Assembly (NCBI GenBank): GCA_024803745.1
Contig: JANJXV010000100.1
Location: forward strand, 620,001-684,000
Source: Megascapheus bottae
Taxonomy: Eukaryota > Chordata > Mammalia > Rodentia > Geomyidae
Reading direction: 5' to 3'
Length of the DNA: 64,000 nucleotides
The translations under genes and the position numbers were made by a program. Below, in pieces: positions 24,298 to 34,779 of this stretch; positions within the stretch are counted from its first letter, which is position 1, and each line of letters starts with the position of its first letter. A model generated the notes under the pieces. The model was not told the DNA's origin and made no database searches. It was given only the letters and a program-made list of their open reading frames with translations.

Positions 24298-24642
24298 AGG
24301 TGTGGCTGTCTTCCAGGTGATTCCTTGTGCGACAAGGAGTCATAGTGGGAAGAGACAGTTGGAGGGAGTTTGGGCCCCAGTTCAGGGCAGGTCTGAGACC
24401 GTGCCCAAATCAGCCCTGAACAGAAGCAGGAGTAACCAAGCAGGTTGTGTTCAAGACAGGATATCATTAGGCTAGGACTGAAGGGATTTATCTCATTTCA
24501 TATAGGAAAGATTCTGTTGCAGTATTTCTTTTAATGATATTTATTCTTTTTTAATAATTGCAAATATAATGCATACTGATGGTGGAAATTACCATTACAA
24601 ATAAATAGAAAAATAGTCTTTTCTGTTTGTTTGTACGTGTTC
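24298..24642. other. Unique sequence
   Basis: The 65-codon frames on both strands at 24270-24475 are featureless. Confidence 0.4.
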
Positions 24643-24731
24643 TATATCCCTGGCTGTCCTTGAAATTGTGATCCTCTTGTTCTAGCTTCTCTAGTGCTGG
24701 GATTACAGGTATGCCCCATCATACTCAGTAT
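24643..24731 (-). mobile_element. B1 fragment
   Basis: 'CTGGCTGTCCTTGAAATTGT' and 'TGCTGGGATTACAGGTATGC' are the complement of a standard rodent B1. There is no linker or Geo half, so this belongs to a different class from the B1-Geo elements. Confidence 0.8.
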
Positions 24732-24793
24732 TACATTCATGCTTAGTAATTCTGTGCTTTTCAATCCAATATAAATCTGCCCCTTCCATGTAT

Positions 24794-24850
24794 GTACACA
24801 CACACACACACACACGTTCACGTACACGTACATAAACACACACACACTCA
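24794..24850. repeat. (CA)n-type microsatellite
   Basis: Two CA blocks separated by a CGTACACGTACATAA spacer. Confidence 0.92.
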
Positions 24851-24851
24851 C

Positions 24852-24945
24852 CTAGACTCTCTGAGCCTCTGTTTTCTTTTCTATAATATGGAGATAAAAA
24901 TATTCACCTTTCAGGGTTACATAATGGATGCTTAATTACTTACTC
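24852..24945 (+). repeat. MIR 3' relic
   Basis: 'CTCTGAGCCTCTGTTTTCTT' followed by 'ATAATATGGAGATAAAAATA' matches the MIR phrase 'TCTGAGCCTCAGTTTCCTCATCTGTAAAATGGGGATAATAAT'-type order. Confidence 0.7.
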
Positions 24946-24954
24946 TGTTTGTTT

Positions 24955-25255
24955 TTCATCCACTTGACATTCTATAATGAACATTTTTCATGTGTCATTA
25001 ACTACTCTTCAAAAACATGACTTTTAATGGCTGCATAATATGCCATCATTTAATGAGCCATAATTTATTTAACTATTCTGCTCTTATTGAACTTTGAAGT
25101 GTTTTCTAATATTTTGCTATGCGAGATAACACTGCATACTCAAATCTTTCTTGACATCTTTTTTATTCCCCCTTAGGATAAACTTCCAAAACAGAAATGA
25201 CACAGAAAAACAGTACATGAATCTTCAATGTTTTTATGCATCTGGTGTCAAATTA
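24955..25255 (-). mobile_element. Old L1-type fragment
   Basis: 'TTTTAATGGCTGCATAATAT' followed by 'CATAATTTATTTAACTATTC' and 'AGGATAAACTTCCAAAACAG' has the order of the old L1/HAL1 3' region read backwards (TAATGGCTGCATAGTATTCC, CATAATTTATTTAACCA). Confidence 0.65.
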
Positions 25256-25488
25256 TTTTCTTGGGGGTGGGGAAATATATATTTCTAATGCCATCTAATG
25301 AATAGTTATTTCAAATTCAACACACCAGTCAGAGAAGTGCATGTGTCAGTATGTTTGTGGATGGGAAGAAGAAAGATTGAACCCATAGGATGTTTCAGAG
25401 CCATCCAACCTTTTCTATGTATAGAATACATTCAATTCCTTATATGAGAGACTCAGAAATGGATGCACTTTCTAATCACTCCCCCGAT

Positions 25489-26040
25489 GCTAAGAAATCT
25501 TCATCTTGGGAAAGCCGTAATTTCTCATTGGCCAAGTTTTTAAGATTAGTCCATGTCTTATAAAACAAAACCAAAACAAACTCACTAACTCTTGCACTCA
25601 TCTGGTCCCTATTGCTGTGTCCCAATCATCCTGACGGGATTGATAGTTGTGGCAATTGGCATAAAATGATTGCTACCTGCTGAGGCAATCACTTCCAGTT
25701 TCGGCAGAAGCTGATGAGCAACTCATTATGGAGGACGTAATTGATGTAAAAGCCGAGAGGAAACGTGGGATTTCTCCTAGGATCTCCAGAATTTCGTGCA
25801 TTTGACCCTCCCTGGCACCGAATCAGCTGCAGCGAGCAGGAATTTGAGATCGGACCAGGGTGGCAGGGTAAGCATACCATGCAAAGTGCATGCAAATATT
25901 TGCAGAACCTGCCTTGAACTTGAGGATGTGACCTTGAACAAGAAACCCATGTATGAGACAGCATCGTCTGGATGATGACAACGACCTTGGCATCAAAGCT
26001 CAAAGCTAGCCTCTCCAGTCAGCCATGAAAGAATAAAAAG
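25489..26040. promoter_or_regulatory. Candidate conserved non-coding (enhancer-like) block
   Basis: Repeat-free and richer in CpG than its surroundings. It holds several homeodomain-type words (GTAATTGATG near 25738) and an octamer cluster: ATGCAAAG at 25879-25886, a perfect octamer ATGCAAAT at 25890-25897, and the 14-bp palindrome TGCAAATATTTGCA at 25891-25904. POU factors bind ATGCAAAT. Function is inferred only; a 104-codon minus-strand frame here has no domain. Confidence 0.35.
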
Positions 26041-26049
26041 GGGGCAGAG

Positions 26050-26155
26050 GAAGCTGCAGGTATAGCCCAGTGGTAGAGTGTGTTATTTTGCATGCATAAG
26101 TCCCTGGGTTCAAATCCCAGCATCATCCCTTCCAAACAAACAAACAAAAACAAAG
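26050..26155 (+). mobile_element. ID-type SINE, monomeric
   Basis: tRNA-Ala-like body with 'AGCCCAGTGGTAGAGTG' (A-box region) and 'GGGTTCAAATCCCAGCA' (B-box region), then a CAAACAAACAAA tail. It lacks a Geo half, unlike the dimeric elements here. Confidence 0.85.
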
Positions 26156-26858
26156 AGGTGCAAAACATGTGTTCCAACACAGGCTAGCTATCTAGGCCAG
26201 ATCTCTGGAAGTGGACAGCCTGGATTTGATGCCTGCTTTCATTTTCTCCTGCCCTAACTGGGAGAGGCTGAGTAAGATAGCCAGGTCCTGCTTCTCTCTC
26301 TACAGAAATGGCATTATTAACATGGCTGCTTTTCGTAACTAGACCAATGATGATTCTAGAACCCCTCCCGCTGCCTGCAGTCCATCCACCATAGGCAGCT
26401 GTTGCCTCTGCAACAGTAATCCTCCTCAGTTTTAGACAACACCCAAATCTCCAGGACTCCACAACACCCCAGCTCTTTCCATCCCTCACCAGCCACAAAG
26501 CTGGCTCAAGATGCCCTCTGTGTTACAGTAACTTGACCTACCTACAGTGTGCCTCTGGACCCCAAATGAGGTAGGAAAAGAAAATCCCCTATTCTGCTTT
26601 TGGCTCTCTTCCCTCTCCATCAGTCTAGCTGGTTTCCCCTCCCTGCATTTCAGCCCAGAGCAGTTGACTGAGACTCATCCGCTTCCATCACCTGCCAGGC
26701 CAGCTGAGCTGCTAATATCTTCCTGCCCAGCTCACCTCACCTATCATGGCAGAAACAGGGACTTAGCTGCTTCACGGCCCCCACTCTGCACCCTTTGCAT
26801 TTCCACAGTGGCATCTTTCATCCCTCATTCTATGAGCGGCACCCCAGAACACCACCGT
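26156..26858. other. Unique sequence
   Basis: The 118-codon frame at 26547-26903 is proline/serine-rich with no domain and runs into the LTR on its right. Confidence 0.4.
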
Positions 26859-27253
26859 GGGTCTGTTTCGCACAGCCTTAAGGGAATACCACAGACTGGG
26901 TGATGTATGGTGAGCATGAATTTACTTCTTGCGGTTCTGGAGCTTGCAAATTCCCCCAGGGAAGAGTAAGGATCAGGGGTCTTCACCATGCAGGATCTCA
27001 TGGCAGAAGGTGGGATGGCAGAAGGAGAGGGGGGAATGGGTAAGGAAAGATGGATGAACTCCAGACATGTCATCCTTTCCTAGGGAGCTCACCGTGGGTG
27101 GCAGGAAGATACTGAGATCCCCCATTGTCTCTTGGGAACTGAGCCCCCCCCCACACACACCCCAGACCCTTCCTTCTGCCTCTGTTGCCTAAGAGATTAA
27201 GGTTCCAAACACATTCTTTCGGGGTGATATATTTCTATCAAAGCAAATACGCT
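26859..27253 (-). mobile_element. MaLR-type LTR, minus strand
   Basis: 'GGGTCTGTTTCGCACAGCCT', 'AATACCACAGACTGGGTGAT', 'TTCTTGCGGTTCTGGAGCTT' and 'CATGGCAGAAGGTGGGATGG', ending with 'CCTAAGAGATTAAGGTTCCA', track the length of an MLT1/MST-type LTR. No internal part is recognised beside it, so it is probably a solo LTR. Confidence 0.65.
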
Positions 27254-27814
27254 TTGCACCAAACAAACGGGTGGGGGTGGGGGCTCAGTTTCCCTTTGCA
27301 GTTTCTCAAAATGTTTTCTTTCTTACAAAGAACACATCACAAATGCAAGTCAAGTCTTTGAAGGGTCACAACAGTGGGACATAAGTGGCAGAAAAGAACC
27401 CAAGACTTCTCCAAATAGCTAGCCAACAGAGAGTAGAATAAGGACTCGTTCTCATCAGTCAGGCACAGTTAGGTTAACCACAGCAGGTTAGGTCAGGGGA
27501 GGTTGACCTTCCTGTACACAGGGTGCTCGTATCCAGTCGTCACTACATACGAAATTTCTAGCATCTTCTAGACCTTTCTCTGAGAAAGCACACAGCATGC
27601 TAATTTCCTTCTCCCTCAAATTATCTACTTCAGTGGCCATGTTGGTGTTTAAAAAGAAAACCTGCGCAGATCCCGACTTTTTCCAAATGATTTTGACATC
27701 CCTACAAACCAGTCCTTCATCTTCGGAAGGATGATGGAGTTCTACACTCTCTAAACCCCCTGCACCACACCTATCTCTCTCTCTGTGGGTCTATCGAACA
27801 CCCTGGGTCACACT
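27254..27814. other. Unique sequence
   Basis: Nothing is recognised. Confidence 0.4.
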
Positions 27815-28028
27815 TAGGTAGAACTTAGGGCTTTGAGTTCTCCTTTAGTTTCATTGCTCAAGGCTGACACTCTACCACCTGACCCACTCTTTCACTTCTG
27901 GCTTTGGGCTCATTCCTTGGAGAGAGTGTCACAGACTTTTCTAGCGAGGGTGGCTTTGAACTGTGGCCCTCAGATCTCAGCCTCCTGAGTAGCTGGGATT
28001 ACAGGCATGAGTCACTGGCTCCTGGCTT
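27815..28028 (-). mobile_element. B1-Geo SINE, Geo part decayed
   Basis: The B1 head is clear on the minus strand ('CTCCTGAGTAGCTGGGATTA'). The linker is diverged and the Geo half truncated. Confidence 0.8.
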
Positions 28029-29590
28029 CTCTTCACCTTCCTGAGGGGATGAAGTCTGCCCCCTTCAGGGGCTCTCTACAATGACCTCACAGTGAAATCA
28101 CCTACGGAAGTTGAAAAACTACCAAGTATCTTGCCGATCTCTGGGAGAGCCCTCAGGGTTGTGGTAGTAGCATTTGGTGGTGGTTTGGTATTCGTGTGAG
28201 TGTTTCATAATAGCACAGGCCTGGCACCGAGTTTGGTATATACAATCCTTTGCCATTTAGCTCTTCAGCATTCTGTATGTTAACATTTTACCTTTAGCAG
28301 ACTTTCTCCTATAACCATTAAGAGGAGTCACTAAAATATCACTTGTCCCCAAAACCCAAACAAATCTTCCTTAGTGGAAGCTTCTATCTATCAGATAGGT
28401 GCATAAAAGATTTTACAAATAAATACGAAGCTCGAGCAATAACTCCCTCTTATGGAATCAGTGACTCACCCATTTTTACCCCTCCACGGCTAGTGCTTAT
28501 CTGCTCCCAAACCTGGCCTGCTTTGCTTTATGGTGATTGTTTTTCTTCAGCATGTTTTAATCGGGCAAAGGGCTCTCCCCAGGTTGACTCTTAAGGGCAC
28601 ACATGGCAATGTAGCCAGATTAACCTCATCTCTTGCTCTCGCTCCTTCCCATTCCCCTCTCCTCCACCCCTCGAGTAAACAGCTCTTCCGGTAAGTTTCC
28701 TTATGCTCTCTGCACACATAGGCATCATGATATTATTTGTCCTCCATCACTCTTTCCTTCTCCCCCCTCCCCAGCCAGCCAGCCCCCTTCCCTGGGATTT
28801 GGTCATCTGTAGACACCTTAGCAAAACTGCATTATTCCTGACATCCACCCCATTTGCTTCCGGAACCAGTCAGGGGAAGCCTCATTCCTGCTCCTTTCAC
28901 CTTGCTTGACTTGTCCACCTTCACGGTGATTTCTATGTATCTGAATATCAGGCGAGCGAGGGTTTCGGTGTAATGAGACTAGACGGATTCTGATTCTTCC
29001 TCTTTATTATCTTGAAAGCCATATTAACCTAGTCTAGGCCGATCTTATAATAAAAGCTGCAGGGAGAGTAGACTGATGGAGATAAAGCAATTCCTTGCTT
29101 GGAAGTATCATCTCTCGTGCTGATCCCCCATCACTTAAAATCAATTCTCAGCATGTAGGGTACAGCTCTTGTTCTCCATGTTAATAATACCCACGGTCCA
29201 GGGCCTGATGATATCCTAGAGGCAGAGGAATGTGACACCACTGACTTCGTATGAGAGGTAAAGAGAAAGGCAAGGTTCATTCTGGACCTAAACAGGTGAA
29301 CAGCAGGGTTGCTATTGAGGATGAAGAGAATAGACTTTCCATTCAGAGGACAGAAGGCCTGAAGAGACAGTAGAGCATTGATACGTTTTATAATTAGCAG
29401 ATGGACCAGCATTGTCCGTGCGTCTTGCGCTGTTCTAAGATCTCACCATTGCTCCATTGAATTTTCACACTGAGAGCAAAGAGCCATTGTGCTCAGAGCT
29501 GTGATCACACAGACGGGGAAACAGGGATTATGGAGAACTGTCCTAGAGTTACACATCTCAATTAAGACAGGATTTCATTCTAAATAATAA
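28029..29590. other. Unique; possible MIR relic near 29430-29575
   Basis: 'ATTGAATTTTCACACTGAGA' and 'GATCACACAGACGGGGAAAC' weakly fit a MIR. Frames of 83-93 codons are featureless. Confidence 0.4.
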
Positions 29591-29673
29591 GACCAGGCAC
29601 TGGTGACTCACTTATAAAATCTTAGCTACTCAGGAAAATGAGGTATGATTATCAGTTCCAAGCCCATAGGACT
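29591..29673 (+). mobile_element. Outer B1-Geo SINE, part 1 of 3 (head)
   Basis: B1 head 'GACCAGGCACTGGTGACTCA' to about 'CCAAGCCCATAGGACT', cut by a minus-strand SINE. It continues at 29911-29995 and 30169-30206. Confidence 0.85.
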
Positions 29674-29910
29674 CTTTTTTTTTGTGGGTCATGGGGCTTG
29701 AACTTGGCCTGGGTGCTATCCCTGAGCTCTTCAGCTCAAGGCTACCACCCTACCCTTGAGCTCAGCCCCATTTCCCATTTTCAAGAGATTAATTGGAGGG
29801 AAGAGCCTCAGATCCTTTTGTGCCTGGGCTGGCTTTGAACCTTGATCCTCAGATCTCAGCCTCCTGAGTAGCTAGGAATTACAGGCGTGAGCCACGGGCA
29901 CCTGTCTCCC
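29674..29910 (-). mobile_element. B1-Geo SINE nested in an older one
   Basis: T-run, Geo complement, linker 'GAGATTAATTGGAGGGAAGA' and B1 head complement 'CTCCTGAGTAGCTAGGAATT'. It sits exactly between the head and linker of the outer element, with short flanks GGACTCT / GAGACTCT that may be a decayed target duplication. Confidence 0.88.
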
Positions 29911-29995
29911 GGAGACTCTCATCTCCAATTTCACACCAAAAAGCCAGAAGTGACTCAAGTAATAGGACACTAGTATTGAGCAAAAAGTTCAGAGA
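29911..29995 (+). mobile_element. Outer B1-Geo SINE, part 2 of 3 (linker and start of Geo)
   Basis: 'GAGACTCTCATCTCCAATTT' resumes the linker where part 1 stopped and continues into Geo up to AAAAAGTTCAGAGA. Confidence 0.85.
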
Positions 29996-30154
29996 TAGAC
30001 AGGTGTGGCGTAATCCTAGCTACTTATGAGGTTGAGCGTGAGGATTGCAGTTCAAAGCTGGTCTGTGGCTCAAGGGGTAGTGCAGTAGCCTTGAGCTGAA
30101 GAGCTCAGGGACAATACCCAGGCCCAGAGTTCAAGCCTCAGGTCCTATTAAAAA
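29996..30154 (+). mobile_element. Second nested B1-Geo SINE, internally shortened
   Basis: A B1 head that jumps from 'GCAGTTCAAAGCTGGTC' directly into 'TGTGGCTCAAGGGGTAG', so the linker is missing. It ends in an A run. It is flanked by AAAAAGTTCAGAGA (29982-29995) and AAAAAGTTCTGAGA (30155-30168), a 14-nt target duplication with one mismatch. Confidence 0.88.
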
Positions 30155-30168
30155 AAAAAGTTCTGAGA

Positions 30169-30206
30169 CAGTACCCAGGCCCTGAGTTCAAGCCCCAGGA
30201 CCAGCA
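30169..30206 (+). mobile_element. Outer B1-Geo SINE, part 3 of 3 (end of Geo)
   Basis: 'CCCAGGCCCTGAGTTCAAGC' and 'CCCAGGACCAGCA' finish the Geo half interrupted at 29995. Confidence 0.85.
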
Positions 30207-30209
30207 ATG

Positions 30210-30265
30210 CATGTGCACATACACACATGTGCACATACACACACAGACACACATGCACACACATG
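30210..30265. repeat. CA-rich microsatellite at a SINE 3' end
   Basis: CACATACACACA-type units start where the outer SINE ends, so they probably grew from its tail. Confidence 0.9.
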
Positions 30266-31024
30266 ATGGCATCTCCTTTTATGCCTACTCCCAATCCTTT
30301 TGTCATAGCACACAGGACAAAGAACCACCAATTTAAAGTATGAAGCAGCTGTCTGGACCTCTTATCAAGAAGACACAGCCTTAGGCCCACAGGCTGGCAG
30401 GGAAGGCACGCACAGATGAGGCTCTGAAATGACATTATCTCTCCCACCCCCACTTTGCAGGAGAAGCGATTGTCAGAACCATGGACAGGACGCTTCTGGA
30501 CTAATTCCTGTTTTCTGATCATTAGGAGAACAATAATAAAAACTCAGACAGGTCTTGTTAAGAGTCAAGCGCACTCTCGCTCCAATTCCCTACATTCTTC
30601 TAATCCACCATCTCGCACTGGAGGTACTATCAGAGCATCCTGGAAACTATAAAGTCCTGAGACAACGGGGTAACAGGTTCAAGAGGCTGTTCCTGATATA
30701 CAGACAAACTTCAAGAGCAGAGAAATCTCCCCTGGGAAAGCCACTCTGCTGTCATTGTTCCCTTGTTTTCTAGGTAGTTACAGCAACTGCTCTGCCCAGG
30801 TAAAAAATGATGAGAGCCCATTGAATTTGTATAACACTGAACTTATAAAGCTCCCTCACAAGTATTGAAAAAAGTATCACCAAAGTGTGATAACAGAGGC
30901 CACAGGAGACATGTAAGATGTGTCTGGGTAGTGTGAGAGTAAAAAAAAAAATCATCCTCTTAATGCATTTTAGGGAAAATATAATTAGCAAGTGAAAATC
31001 ATGATTTCACAGGTTTTATTTCTC
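30266..31024. other. Unique sequence
   Basis: The frame 30148-30522 (minus) is mostly SINE and CA translation. Nothing else is recognised. Confidence 0.45.
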
Positions 31025-31039
31025 CTGATCAACTCCTTT

Positions 31040-31230
31040 TTTTTTGCCAGCCCTGGGCTTGAGCTCAGGGCCTGAGCACTGTCCTTGGACTTTCTCAAGG
31101 CTAGAGCTCTACCACTTGAGCCTCAGCACCACTTCCAGTTTTTTTCTATGTATGTGGTACCGAGGAATCGAACCCTGGTCTTCGCAAATGCCAGGCAAGC
31201 ACTTTAACCACTAGGCCAAACTCCCGGTCC
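31040..31230 (-). mobile_element. IDL-Geo SINE, recent insertion
   Basis: Full-length complement with Geo half, AAAAA joint and ID-like head ending in 'CCAAACTCCCGGTCC'. A perfect 15-bp target duplication CTGATCAACTCCTTT flanks it (31025-31039 and 31231-31245). Confidence 0.95.
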
Positions 31231-31245
31231 CTGATCAACTCCTTT

Positions 31246-33024
31246 CTGTGTGTTGATTTAAAGGGAAGTGGGTAGGATTGGATAAGGAATGTTGATGCAT
31301 TTTTTTTTTAAGGACGATCGAAGTCTGAAGAGTGCTGGGTGATTTTTACAGAGTTACAATCTGGAGTAAGCAAACTGTCATTGGTTCTTAGCTCTGTTGT
31401 GTGGGTTAGGAAATCTCAGAAGGGGGTGTTTAAGCAACTCACCCCCTTATTAGTGATTTCTATACATTATTTGCACAAAAGACTTACGTTGTTTTGAACC
31501 TACATAGAAGGTAAACTGAGTACACACTATGTGTAGTTGTCTCAACTATTAAGTCTGTTATGTAGACTCATCACCTCCAATTGGCCTTCCTTCTTCCTTC
31601 CCAAGATAGGATAGCAACCTTGGTGAGTCCAATTTTAAAGTGGTGGCCTTTCAGTTCCTTCCATTTTCCCACAAATAACATGATGGCTTTGAAAGGTCCA
31701 CAGTAAACAGGTGTGTGCAGCTGTACGCTACCTTTCATTCATTCTGGTAGCTGCCCAGGAGTGTTAGTCCAGGGCCAAGGGATAGTTGTATCTTTAGTTT
31801 TATGGATTTTTTTTAACTTCCTAGATAGTGGCTACACTGGTCTGCATTCTAACCAACAGTGAAATGCAACATTTGTCAGGCTAATGGATCTCCTGTCTAA
31901 AAACAGAGACTGGGGGTGTCAGGGGAAAGGGGAGGAAGACATAAGGAGAAAAAGAGGAAAAGGAGAGAGTAGTCTTGCCATGTGACTGGCTGGTCCTGTT
32001 AATGTAATGAGGAGGTCCTGGCAAGTTGATGTTTTTCTCATATCAGAGCAATGGGGGACGGAGGGAGTAGTTAAAAGTGGTAAGAACAAAACAGACACAC
32101 AGAGAAGATCTCATTTAATAGCTAGAAGAAAAAAAAGTCCTCGTGGAATTTAAGTGTGGCTGTTCCCGTGTGCTTCTGGAACCTAAGTAATGTATAACAA
32201 ATCTTCTCCTTTTGTCTCTGCTAATCTGCGTAACTCACAGCCCAAAGATCTTAAGCCATCATAATTTGGTATAGACTATGAGGAGGGGAAGGAATGCAAA
32301 GAAACAGGAATCCTCTGGCAGGCACCACGTAGCGATTTATAATCCAGGAAACGCGACAGAAGTTATCTGAGGCTGACAGTCAGACACAGGTCAACTTGAA
32401 ACCCACACTCAGAAAGCTGTTCCCTGCCAACCATCATCATCTTTGCTTTTGATCAGTGCAAATGAAACACGAATATGTCATCTGGGAATTTGTCAGGTGT
32501 CTCTCCACCGATCAGAATCACCAATCCTGTCTTAGAACTAGAAGAGATCTTAGAAGACTCAGGGAGAGATTGTCAAGGTCATGCCCTTCAAGACCCAGGC
32601 AGGGTCCCAGCTGTCACGTAGTCATCCTCTCCTGACTTCTCCCCTTACTTGTGGCTTAGGGAGGGAGAAAAAGAGTTCTTCTCGCCCATCCAAGCCAGTG
32701 TGGAGCCATTTCCATACTCCTGGCTATCCATGAGGACTAAGGTACATTCCAATTACCATATTTAATCCTCACATCTCTCCATAAAGGTGGGTGGGAAGGA
32801 AAGGTCAGAACTCTGAATACAAAAAAAAGGAAAAAGTTCACTGGGGCATGTGCTTTGAAAGTGTCTCTAAAAGAAAAATGCTTACCAAAAAAAAAAAACT
32901 AGGTCATTGAATTGAAATGCAACAGGATCCTCATTAAAAGTTGGATGTTTCCTCATATGAATCCCCAAAATAGAGGGATGTGAGAAGGACATTCTATTTT
33001 GGGGGGAGATTATAGGAAAAAGTT
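31246..33024. other. Mostly unique; possible old L1 fragment 31760-31910
   Basis: 'CTGGTCTGCATTCTAACCAA' followed by CAGTG resembles the reversed old L1 phrase around 'ACATTCCCACCAACAGTG'. The block 32330-32620 is repeat-free with a few CpG and a 'CATCTTTGCTTTTGATC' TCF-like word. No gene is seen. Confidence 0.35.
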
Positions 33025-33180
33025 GGGGCTTTGGAGCTGGACCCATTTGAGTTCAAAGTTTATTTTAGTGTTGTTGCTTGGTTAGTTTAGTGGTCTCCAG
33101 CCAACCATAACCCTTTTCTGAACCTCAACTTACCTTCGCAACACTTTTAAATGGAGTTAAAATGCCTAGTTCATTGGGTT
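33025..33180 (+). repeat. MIR relic
   Basis: 'GGAGCTGGACCCATTTGAGT' and later 'CTGAACCTCAACTTACC' with 'AAATGGAGTTAAAATGCCTA' follow the MIR order (descriptive core, then 'CTGAGCCTCAGTTTCC', then 'AAATGGGGATAATA'). Confidence 0.6.
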
Positions 33181-33201
33181 GATTTAAAAAAAAAAAACGA
33201 A

Positions 33202-33422
33202 GCCGGTTGCAGTGGCTCACGCCTGTCATCCTAGCTACTCAGGAGGCTGAGATCTGAGGATCAAGGTTCAAAGCCATCCCAGGCACAAAAGGACCCGAGA
33301 CTCTTATCTCCAATTAACCTCTAGAAAATGGGAAGTGGGGCTTGGCTCAAGGGTAGGGCAGTAGCCTTGAGCTGAAGGGTTCAAGGACAGCACCCAGGCT
33401 GAGTACAAACCCCACAACCCCC
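33202..33422 (+). mobile_element. B1-Geo SINE, full length
   Basis: 'GCCGGTTGCAGTGGCTCACG' head, 'GAGACTCTTATCTCCAATTA' linker and a Geo half with the diagnostic 'CCTTGAGCTGAAG'. It is one of the best preserved copies and close to that at 62492. A CA-rich tail follows (33421-33447). Confidence 0.93.
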
Positions 33423-33447
33423 ACACACCTACACACACATACACAAA

Positions 33448-34415
33448 TACGATTCTTATGATAGGTCTGCAAAGTGTCTAGCCCACAGCATATGCTCAAG
33501 GAAATGGTGGGATCTTCTTTCCATACACCATGAACCTATGGCATGATCCCAAAATGACATATATCTTATTCCCAGACATGGGTGGGTCTGTGTTCCACTT
33601 TTTGATTGGATAGTGCTATGAAATTACATCACCTTTCAGTCCTCAGTTTTCTTCTCTGTTAGAAAACACTACTACTACTACTAATAATAGCACAACCTCC
33701 AGGAATCAGACGTTGATGTTTTCCTGCCCCACATCCACTTTTCCTTCCTTTCTTCCTGGCATCATGTAGCTCTTGGGACACCTTTCCTAACTGGACTGAC
33801 CCCACCCTCAGCTCCAAGAGTGACCTGCTTCAGGTAGAAGGAATTCCATTCAGCTCATGGGCTCAAGGCTCACCATGGGGCATTATTTTGACCAATGAAC
33901 ACGAACAAGGGATTTCTGGGAAAAGTTTCACCCTCTCAACAGTCTCTTATTTCGGGATGTCATCTGGTCTGTATCCCCTAATGTTCAGGACTGCCACATA
34001 CACTTGGTGGCTAGCCCATGGGTAAAGCCAACATGGGGCAAAACAAAAGAGAGACACTGAAACAAAATTGCAAACTCTGGGTCCTCTGATCCCCTGCATC
34101 AGCCTACACAGAAGAAGGAATCTTGTCTGAGTTTCCTGTTCCAGATAGCAATAAATGACATCATCATTTGAAATATCTGAACTTGCCATTTCTGTCAAAA
34201 GCATCTGATCTCAGAGCATTCTCGATTATGAAGTGACACATACATCGTTCGTTTCCAGTCAACTGTTGTGCCCGGCAACTTCACTAACAAATGATTAGCT
34301 CTTGTCACAAATGTCTTCTTTTCTAGCCTCTTTTCTAGCCAGATCACTGCTTGCAGTATTTGTTTTTCTTCAAATGGCAGCAATGATTTATAAAAATAGT
34401 AACATCCCATACTAC
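33448..34415. other. Unique sequence
   Basis: Contains a short (ACT)n at 33668-33682. No gene is seen. Confidence 0.4.
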
Positions 34416-34600
34416 TTATGGGCCAGACTCAATTTTATGTATACAGCATATTGAATCTTCACAATAACCACGTAACATGGATATTATCATCACCTCCATG
34501 GCTAGAATGAGGCTCAGAGAGATCAAATGCTTTTTCCCTGAGGTCACACAAATGGTAAGTGACAGAGACTAAAGTTCACAGCAGAAAGGAGAGGAAGATC
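34416..34600 (+). repeat. MIR, well preserved
   Basis: 'TTGAATCTTCACAATAACCA', 'ATTATCATCACCTCCATGGC', 'GAATGAGGCTCAGAGAGATC' and 'CCTGAGGTCACACAAATGGT' reproduce the MIR core and 3' region in order. Confidence 0.8.
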
Positions 34601-34779
34601 ACCAAGAAATTTAATCTACTCCACATCCCCCCCAACCATGTAGAAATTAAATCTAGCCCTTCTTCATCTCCCCTAGCAGCTAAGCAAAGTAGAAGGAAGA
34701 GAGGAGGAACTGCCATAAAAGTGAAGAGGGAAATGATGTGGCAGCCAGAGATGTGAGCGGGACATATCCTCTTACATGG

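Noticed and set aside
26050..26130. Possible tRNA gene
   Set aside because: A- and B-box-like words and tRNA-Ala resemblance come from an ID SINE with an A-rich tail; no clean cloverleaf or terminator.
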